From NCBI GenBank assembly GCA_037178855.1, contig JASJZC010000002.1, positions 1,240,001 through 1,304,000 of the forward strand: a stretch of 64,000 bases of DNA, read 5' to 3'. The DNA is from Oscheius sp. JU75. Lineage: Eukaryota > Nematoda > Chromadorea > Rhabditida > Rhabditidae. Position 1 is the stretch's first letter; every line of letters begins with the position of its first letter. Below the pieces are notes generated by a model. It worked only from the letters and a program-made list of their open reading frames with translations, did not search any database and was not told the origin of the DNA. Made by a program: the position numbers and the translations under genes. Shown here piece after piece: positions 56,142 through 64,000 of the stretch.

Positions 56142-57560
56142 CGAATCAAAATGAGCGTGACGATCGACGCGCCGTGGAATCTGGAAGGGCATGCGCTCGT
56201 CCATTGGCACCTAGAATTAACGTCAAATATATACCAAAATAGCACGATTTTGGGGGTATAGACACTGCTAAAACAGTGGTATTTTAGCACTGATGAGGTA
56301 TAGAAAAAAAAACATTCATTAGACAGCGAAAACAAATAAACTTTTGTGTGTTTGTGGGTAAAACCATAGGTAGAGCGGGATCAATAAATACAGCAGATAT
56401 AAAAATACGGAGAAGGGTGGGTTGGGAATAGGGATGGGCGATTCCTAAACGCAAGCCAAAAATGTTGCGATTATTGGCTAAACAACGCAGAGATTGAACA
56501 CGGGTTCCTGGCCGTAAATTTATAACGAATCCCGAAACTTGGGAAATTTTCAGCCTAAAAATTTCAAAAAACGCCTAAAAATACAAGCCTAACCAAAAAG
56601 TAATCTTATAATCGCACTGAAAAAGTGCGATGCCATTTGCAATTGTGATTAGTCAGTATTTCGTAATGTGATTGCGATTACCTCAAAAAAAAACGCGATT
56701 AGTTGCGATTGCGATTTGCGATTAATCGTCCATCCCTGGTTTGGAGAGACTGGACGAAGAAGAGACATCGCGTGGTGTGTGTAGAAGTTTCTGAAAGCTG
56801 AAGAATATTGGAAGAAATCATACAGACACTTTTTCTATCGCACAAACAGGCTTGTTGAATTGTCAGTGTGAGCCGCGCTTTCATTCTGGCGAGAAGCTCA
56901 AAATTTTAGTTTTTTTTTAAAGTTTTTTCAACGTTTTCAAAGTCGACCATGCAGTTTTTAGACTTTCAACAAATTTTCGTAACTATATAAAGAGTGAGAA
57001 CAAAAATTATGAATGACAAGTGAGAAAAAGAAAAATTCCATTATTGTCTAAAGAAAACGAATGTAAATATTAGGACAGTACAGGCTAGTGGAGAATTATA
57101 TTTGTTCCCACATTACGAAAATTGGTTGAAAGTAAAAAAAAAACGCAAAAGCAAACTTTCGACCTTCTCGCTAGAATGAAAGCACGGCACAAGTTGGCAA
57201 GACTGTAATATTTCGAAATGGGAAGTGAGAAATGGACAAGTCAAGAAAAAGAAAAATAGGTGTAAACGAATTGATCGGCGTCGTTAGCCTAGTGATCTCC
57301 TATCAATATTTTTAGCGTAAACATGAAAAGCGACTTGTTGGAACAATTACGTGATAGAAACTGATTCCCTGTCCAGATTCCAGCAGTTTTCAAAGACGTG
57401 AGTGCCTTTTAAGGCTACAAAAGGGGCATGTGTCTAACGGATTCTATCATTCAAACGATACTGATTACTATACTTGGGCACTGGAGTGAAAGGCGCGAAG
57501 CTAGTGCAGCGCTTTTTTTCGAAAATCAACCCACAAACCTTTATTTTTGCCTAAGGCAGG
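56142..57560. other. Intergenic region
   Basis: No gene supported. It includes a degenerate GCGATT/GATTGC repeat at about 56635-56730, best seen at 56690-56725. Confidence 0.5.
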
Positions 57561-57650
57561 CATGTATTCAAGAAGCCTCCAGCAAAAATGACCCCAGGGA
57601 AGTATCATATCAAATTCGAGAAAAATTCCTCGACACGATTTTGAGTCGAG

Positions 57651-58500
57651 TCATATAAGAATTATTGTAAACTCACAAAAGAGACTGTCATTTCCAGCCG
57701 GTCTCGTGACTGGAGCCGTCCCTCTCGGTCTCACACTTGATCCAGCCCCAGGAGGTGGGGGTAGAAGCGGGACTAGGCCTCCGGAAGATGCGGCAGCTGG
57801 TCGTGGCCTCGATGGGGCCGCCTGCCCGTCAGTGTTCTTTTTCTAAAGATTTTTTAGTGCAAAAATAACGAAAAAAAAGATTACCAAGCTAATAGAAATG
57901 GTTTGTCCTTCTTTGAAGGCGAGGTCGAGCGCTGGGCCGCTGTTGGTGAGCTTCTGCTCCATCTCGGCCGACTTCTCGAGATATTTGAAGTGATCCTGAA
58001 TTAGTTTTTTTGACAGGAAACAAAAAAAATACCTGTAGCGCCACATTCAAATCGAAGGAGTCACTACGGTCGGCGAAGCCGCAGCCTACAAAAGCTGTCT
58101 GTCCTGTGTCGTTGCGCAGCCGGATCACGAAGTATCGTGAGGAATCCTTGACCGTTTCAATCGCCGGGCCTGGGTATTGATCCACTGGGCATTTTGCGTA
58201 GAGAGCTCCTGAAATATTCAAGATTTTTGAGGGGAGTGGTCAATTTTCTATGAAAATAGACTAAAAATTACCTGACGATTTGTCTTCCAACCGCAGCTCA
58301 AGTTTCTGGCCGATGGCTACAACCTTTAGTCGCCCTGTCCAGTCCGGATTGTCCAATTTCCAGTCTGCGGCTCTGAAATTGTTATAATTTTCAAGAAATG
58401 GACAGAAAACTAACTTGTAACCTTGATTTGACTGGATTGGAGGGATTCGATAAACAAAAACCTCCGGCTTGACTAACGCCACGCTCTCATAGTCGTCCAT
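57651..58500 (-). CDS. NECAP: NECAP family clathrin-adaptor-associated protein
   Basis: Exons 58415-58500, 58272-58372, 58033-58208, 57885-57995 and 57651-57842 encode up to 221 residues; phases close. The first four exons form the conserved NECAP PH-like domain: [64 protein letters not shown] and [14 protein letters not shown]. It binds AP-2 and regulates clathrin-coated vesicle formation. The tail is Pro-rich ([12 protein letters not shown]). Its end is uncertain: reading through gives a stop at 57651, but a GTGAGT donor just after NDSLF allows one more exon, where vertebrate NECAPs have a WxxF motif. A poly(A) signal at about 57540-57545 limits the gene. Confidence 0.9.
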
Positions 58501-59272
58501 CTCTACAATTTAAACAATTTGAAGCATAAAATTGTAGAAAAATTGAGAAAGAACCATAAAAATTGTGTGAAAAGAAGAAAGAGGGCTTGTTATTGACCAG
58601 ATGCGCAATATTGGTCTCCGTTTGATCGATTCTGTTGAAAAAACTGTATCTTTCCCAAGGTAAATAAGGAGCAAGTGAACAAATCAGCTGGAGGAAAATT
58701 GACAAGGACGAGAACACGCATGCCCAGAGAACTGGCTCACGTCATTACGTAAACGTCGCGCTGAGGTAGAAGAAGTTGGACGTCGCTAAAAAACGGTTCT
58801 GGCTTTTAATTTGTCGTTTTATTGCCATGTTTTCTTATACAAAGCGTTGCTATACCACCAAGATCTGCATTGACAAATTTCGGTGCTAAATGAATGAAAA
58901 AAAATGGCAAAAAACAAGCCAAAAAGTTGCGAAAGCGTGAAAAGAATTGTAAAATCAATGTGGCATGTGATTTATCTTACTGTAGACTGACTCTGCTTAC
59001 AGTATTTTTTGTTCCGACGCAAGAAACACACGACTGATGGAAGATGAAGCTCTTTCTCAGCTAAACAAAAAAACCTGTTTTTTGTTTTTTTTTTTTCTGG
59101 AAAACATTGAATCACTTGCAATCTTCTCTCTGCTTATCGTTCGACAGAACATCAATGAATAGGACTTTTTTTCCGTTTTTGCGAATAGACTGATTGGTCC
59201 TGGGCCAACAATGTCGCTGTCCCTGAGATTGCAATTCTGCATCAATTGACTGTCATCCAGAACGAGTAAAAA
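58501..59272. other. Intergenic region
   Basis: No coding exon recognised between the NECAP start codon and the poly(A) signal of the MLT-10 family gene. Confidence 0.5.
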
Positions 59273-59278
59273 TTTATT
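59273..59278 (-). terminator. Poly(A) signal of the MLT-10 family gene
   Basis: AATAAA on the minus strand about 68 bp after the stop codon. Confidence 0.55.
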
Positions 59279-59345
59279 AGCACACACAATGAAAGAGCTT
59301 GTCGGTGAACAAGTATTGCACTTTTTGACCTCATAAAATACCCAG

Positions 59346-61466
59346 TTATGAGAGCCAAGAGGGACTGAGGACGACTTCTGAAGCGATCAGTTTTGACTCG
59401 ATCAGAGGCGAGAGAGCATAGGGAGACAGAACGACGGCGAAGAGGACCTGAGGTGAGAGGATGAGAGGGGACAGGACGAAGGGAGACAGAATCAGAGGTG
59501 AACCGACCATGGGGGTGAGGATGAGTGGATTGAGGGCCAGAGGAGACAGGATGAGTGGGGAGAAGACTTGTGGGGACAGGATGAGAGGTGACAGGAGGAG
59601 AGGAGACAAGATCACAGGGTTGAAGACTCCAGGCACCAGAATCAGGGGATGGAGAACCAGAGGAGAGAGTACAATTGGGGAGAAGACCAATGGGGTGAGG
59701 ATCAGTGGGGAGAGAACACGGGGACTGAGTACCAGAGGAACAAAGACCCAGGGAGACAGAGTAATAGGACCCAGAACAGCTGGAGACAGAGTGATGGGAG
59801 ACAGAACCAATGGAGAGAGGTAGACAGGCTGGGAGAGAGCAGCACTGGCGAAAGTCAGAGGGGAGAGGAGGAAAGGAGAGCCGACAATGTCGTGGCGTCG
59901 GATTTTGAACTTTTCGGCTTCAGCCAGGGCACGGATGCTGAAAAATGAGAGTAGGAGGGTGACAGAGACAGAACGGTAGAGAGACAGAGAGACTGAGAGA
60001 GGAGAAAGATAAACAGATGGAATAGAAAAGCAAAAAGCTAGAGAGGCTGAAGGACCGAGAGACATACAGGCGGACTTACTCTGTCTCAATAAACTTGTGA
60101 GGATCATCTCTCATGACCTTCGACTTGAATCGTCTCAAGGCAGAAGCTTTCTTGTATGGAGATTTCGAGCCATAGACCATGTCCAGCTGCTCGTCTGTCA
60201 AAAAGGCGAATCCTTGTTTGTCCAGGTCAGCTTTCTATAACGGAACAGTTATTAAATGTCACTGTCACTCTTCCTCACTCACCTGTTGTTCATTGTAGCT
60301 CCTGTCAAGACTCTCAAAGACCTCAATCTTCTTGACCTCGACCTCTCCTCCAACTTTTGTCATGTTCTTCTTCGTGAAGAAGAGAGGGGTTCCATCCTCG
60401 CCGCGCATCTCCTGATCCTTCCTGGCCTGCTGGTCCCTCTCTGTCTTGTCGATGGCGTCTGTCACTCCTGAGGCCTCCACGATGAAGTCCATCCATGCTT
60501 CTTGATCAGTCTGATTCAATTTCTTCAGTATTTTCGGGAGGGAGAGGAGCTCCTCCTCGTTCTTTCCCTCCTCATGAAGTGAGAAGAGAGAGGGTGAGAG
60601 GAGATTGAAGAGACTGTCCTCTTCCTGTTCCGGCACGATTGACATGAAGCGGGGACTGAACATTTTCAGAGTCTTCTTCTCAAAGCCGGTTGTGTTCTTG
60701 CCACTGATCTCGAGAGCTGTCTTGACGGCTTCCCTCATAAGTTGGAGTGGGACCCTGATCTCGTCCTTCTGTTTCTTAGCGACCATTTTCTTCATGGCCA
60801 TCTCCTCATCTTCCATGTCCATCTTCTTCATCGCAATGGGTTTTCTCGGATCGATGAACTCTTCCGGGGTGTTGTCAATCATCATCCTCAACCGTCTCTT
60901 CATCTCGGAGCGCTGCTTCTTCTCCTTCTTGGCATCTTCTCCGACCTTCTTGACTCTCAGGACTGTGTTCTTCCAGCCTTCTCTCGAGTTTTCGTTCTTG
61001 TTCTTCAGCCGTCTAACACTCTTCGTCAACTGCTTGGCCAGCTGGGTCATCATGGGCTCGTCCTTCATCGACTTCAGTGTATAGCTCTTCCTATTGACGA
61101 CATTGAATCCGGACTCGCGCTTCTCACGACTCTGTCCAAAACTGCCTGTCCATTTGAGCTTGTTGTTCTTAAAGGGCTTCTTCTTCAGATGGGAGGCGGG
61201 AGTGTCTGAAAGCTTGATAGTCTTCACTGTAAACTTGCTCTGCCTATGTCTAGTAGAAACGACTGGAGACAGAAGAGAGTCGACTATGAGACAACGTCCC
61301 AGTGGAGAAGAGCAAAGGTGAACTGACTACTTTTCAGTTGGAAAAATTGACTTGTCAAGTTTAAGCCGGAGACATGTTCCCAGGTATAGTGCTAAACGCT
61401 ACTCTTTACTAAAACGTTGTCTTTTTCTTCTCCGTCACTAGCCTCCACTTGACTCAAAAGTAAGTC

Positions 61467-61505
<39 letters not shown>

Positions 61506-63558
61506 TTCTCTGTCCCTACCTTTAACCATTACTGGAGTATGACTGGTCTGATCCAAAACCTTGACCACACATCTGGCATGCTCAGGAACTGTCGATGCTT
61601 TCTTTGAGCATGCGTGTACTTCTTCCCTCTTCTCGTGTGGCATTTGTTCTAGCCTAAAAATATTATTCTTAGACCTCTCGAACAGGTTCTTTGCGGAGCA
61701 AGGGAACGCCCCTGTCTACGGTAAAGCTTTATCATCTGCGCCGAGAGGGGAAGTTCGTCTCTCTCCGTCTCCCTAGACCCGAATGATTTCGATTTTCTCG
61801 ACTGGAAAAAGCTGGATTAGCCTTTTGGGGTTAGCCGCCGAAGACAGGGCGAGAGTGAAACAGAGAGATCCGGTTTTTGGGATAAGGTAACAAAAATGCC
61901 TGACCGCTTGGAGGCGAGGGCAGCCATGAATCCGGACATGGCCTGACTGAGCCACTTCTCGAGAAGTTCTTCCGAGGCGGTCTCGTTCATCGGCACTCGG
62001 AGAGCATTGCCATCCTGAAAATGTATATTTCACTGTAAACGGACTGGAGATACTTTGTAGGCAGTAGTCTTTGTGTCAACCTCGACCGCAGTGTTTGTGT
62101 TGAGCTGCGGCCTGGAGTCTACCCGAGCTGCCAGGTTGACGGAACATACTGCTGATGCTAAAAGATCGAGAGTATATTTTGTACAGAGTAACTCATTAGA
62201 TTGTCAGGTTGTCAGAACCTGTTCATTGCTTTGTGTTGTAAGGGAATTTTTTTATCGCAGGAGGCACCGGGAACGTTCAAAGCGTGGCTCCGGCTTCGTT
62301 ATCAGCGCGAAACACGTTAATTCAAATTTTCAGAGTTCTGACTAGTTTCTGCGTTTTTTCGGCCTCACAGAGCGAGTTCTTACTCTGAAAAGTTTTTTCG
62401 TCATCAGCATAAAAAACTACACCTACTAGTAGTAGTGCATCAAGAAAAAAAACGCTCAAAAATAGCAAAACTGGGACATCAGCAGCAAATGAGTGCATAT
62501 TAGTCTATTTTCGTCAAATCTCTACTATTTTATCGTTGCAACACACTTTTTAAGAATAATTGTTGTCACTGACTCCAAAAAAAGTAATGAGACAGCGAAG
62601 AAATCTGTGAAAATAGGCGAAAAAACGAATTGGGCGACCCCCGCGCATTTGTAGGGTCCTGAGGCGATTTCATCTCTACAACGAAACGATTGCCGGACGG
62701 TTCTTTTAACTTTTCCCGGCACCTGTCATGCTCTAAATCACTGCAAAGCCTTCTCTCACTTAGAGAAAGATATAGCGACATAATTTTATCAAACTTGGTT
62801 CAAACCCAATATAATTAGAGTGCCGGTTAGAATCGTTTGGGTAGAAACGGAGGTGATGAAGATCTATACAAGATTCATAAAAAACGAAAGCTTTTGTGAA
62901 CTACTAGGTAAAAATACTTGGCAGGAGTGGGGACATTGAGCGAATGCCAAGAAACGGCAAAGGAAAGTATAATAGTGATAGCTGTAAATGGCATAGCGTT
63001 TTGGATCCTTTGTTTTCACATATTTTTCCAATTTTCTTACAGAAGTCGAATGAAAAATATGTTAGCTGTTTGATCATAAGCTCGAGCCAAAGTCATTTGT
63101 GAAGTCATTTGACTTAAACTGATACAGTACGCTACAGTAGGCATGTGATTCCTTATTCAAAAGGTTCCAAGCTCCAAAACATTCTACAAGGTTCAATGTT
63201 CACTCTCATCCAATCTATCCCTACAAAAATAATCAACAGGTCCGATGTCCGGAAAGGTCAGCATGGCTATCGCCCTTTTGTCAAAGCGGATAAGCGGCCA
63301 CGCATCAGCTCGTAGCTGACAGGAAAGATTACGTTTCCGGATATGATTTTTGAATAAATGGCAGTTAGAAAAAGTTATTGGAAAACGTTGTAACATACTG
63401 CAAAGGACGAAAGGTTTTTTTTTACAAACTCTCAGTAATATTACTCGAGTAAAGTATTACTACCTATTGCCGCCCGGGTACGGCTCCCCTAAAGTGTATA
63501 GCCAGATAAAAGTTGATAGGTACTTGCCTGTGAACAGCAATAGGAGGAAGCAGTGCAT
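59346..63558 (-). CDS. Secreted moulting-cycle protein, MLT-10 family
   Basis: Seven exons encode 701 residues: 63528-63558, 62054-62157, 61905-62014, 61520-61653, 60283-61262, 60080-60234, 59346-59937; all phases close. Exon 1 supplies a signal peptide ([15 protein letters not shown]) and is joined through a 1.37-kb intron whose donor is GC (ACAG/GCAAGT). The middle is the nematode-specific moulting-cycle domain, charged and helical, including [10 protein letters not shown] and a long Lys/Glu/Met-rich section. The C-terminal about 180 residues are a degenerate Pro-rich repeat built of L-SPL-L-P units (for example [19 protein letters not shown]), diagnostic of MLT-10 relatives. In C. elegans MLT-10 is secreted from epidermis and pharynx before each moult. 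The repeat also gives a spurious open frame on the opposite strand. Confidence 0.92.
59945..60065. repeat. GAGACA-type simple repeat in an MLT-10 family intron
   Basis: Purine-rich tract of GAGACAGA-like units filling most of the intron at 59938-60079. Comparable tracts lie in introns at 4895-4995, 26195-26260, 28528-28585 and 61470-61515. Confidence 0.8.
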
Positions 63559-63587
63559 TTTGCGCAGAGTGTTGCATCCCGGCCCAG

Positions 63588-63595
63588 CTTAAATA
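63588..63595 (-). promoter_or_regulatory. TATA-like element upstream of the MLT-10 family gene
   Basis: On the minus strand TATTTAAG lies 30 bp upstream of the signal-peptide ATG. Position and sequence suit a core promoter with a very short 5' UTR. This is inference from one motif. Confidence 0.35.
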
Positions 63596-64000
63596 CGATC
63601 CGCCCCTCCAAGAGCGCCTTTTTCGCCATCCGCAGAAGCTACATTTCTGGAGCGTACGGTATGGTGGTGGATGTGAATGGCACGGCTAGAGGGATAGGAG
63701 AGAGGGGTTGGTAAATTAAATGAGATGACATGAAAGACTGTTCTACTACTTTTTGTTCACTACGCGTTTAGCTCCAAAAAGAGACGATAGTTTCTAAGTG
63801 GTCACATAATGCATTTTGGTAGAACAGATTGAAACACTACAGTACGACAAATTGCGGAAAATTAGCCGGAGACAGGGCTGAAAAAGAAGCGGTCCTATCA
63901 ATCAGTTTAAAGGGACTACTGTTATCCGTACTGTTTTGTGTAGAGACTACTACTTATGGTCCTACACTGCACCGGACGATCCGTACCCTCTCGCCTCCAG

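Noticed and set aside
59461-59823. Open frame of Arg/Gly/Thr-rich repeats on the plus strand
   Set aside because: It is the complement of the Pro-rich LSPL repeat of the MLT-10 family protein and reflects repeat composition.
60605-61209. Hydrophobic-looking frames on the plus strand
   Set aside because: Antisense to the large MLT-10 family exon; Lys/Glu codons read backwards give Phe/Leu/Ser.
1-64000. CRISPR arrays, bacterial operons or prophage
   Set aside because: No regularly spaced direct repeats; genes are intron-rich and eukaryotic throughout.

Overview
The window is nuclear DNA from a nematode. The evidence is a secreted moulting-cycle (MLT-10 type) protein with the family's Pro-rich LSPL-type tail, a NOSE RESISTANT TO FLUOXETINE (NRF-6) type membrane acyltransferase, a tandem-repeat galectin that closely follows C. 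elegans LEC-1, an HNF4-type supplementary nuclear receptor, a fused rhamnose-pathway enzyme, 5S rRNA close to the nematode sequence, and very short GT-AG introns (about 36-60 bp). The species cannot be named from sequence alone.

Layout. 1-2.76 kb: low-complexity intergenic DNA. 2.77-6.3 kb (+): NRF-6-like acyltransferase, whose last intron and last exon are inversely duplicated just downstream together with a 5S rRNA gene. 9.1-10.8 kb (+): an unrecognised gene converging on a secreted cysteine-rich protein gene (10.9-12.8 kb, -) that holds a third 5S gene in an intron. 12.8-21.2 kb: gene desert with repeats and hairpins. 21.2-23.6 kb (+): nuclear hormone receptor. 24.2-24.5 kb: a hairpin next to a foldback element. 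24.7-27.2 kb (+): NDP-glucose dehydratase/reductase fusion. 28.1-30.6 kb (+): peroxisomal SCPx thiolase-SCP2 fusion. From 31.0 kb on, every gene I could model lies on the minus strand: lec-1 galectin (31.0-34.0), a 121-aa orphan (39.9-40.3), an unrecognised multi-pass membrane protein (40.6-43.1), PIGW (46.3-49.3), B3GALT6/sqv-2 (49.5-51.5), two UBE2J2-type ubiquitin-conjugating enzymes in tandem (52.2-53.6 and 54.3-56.1), NECAP (57.7-58.5) and the MLT-10 family protein (59.3-63.6). Exon models were checked by hand for splice phase; for most genes all phases close.

The genes are ordinary housekeeping, lipid, glycan, ER and cuticle functions and do not form one pathway. Three touch lipid or peroxisome biology (NRF-6-like, SCPx, HNF4-type receptor), and four touch glycan, GPI or ER work (fusion dehydratase, PIGW, sqv-2, the E2 pair). 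Neighbouring pairs on the minus strand are close (about 260 bp for sqv-2/PIGW and for the 7TM gene/orphan), which would fit small operons.

The unusual material is the repeat landscape. Five full-length 5S rRNA genes are dispersed through 33 kb instead of being in a tandem array. Two of them lie in introns antisense to the host gene, and several share flanks with a palindromic repeat whose core is GTTCTGCAAAGTTGTAG. Several foldback/MITE-like families (one with TTTAAAG-type ends, one with perfect 41-bp arms) occupy introns and promoters. GAGACA-type and TGTCAC-type simple repeats recur in many introns.
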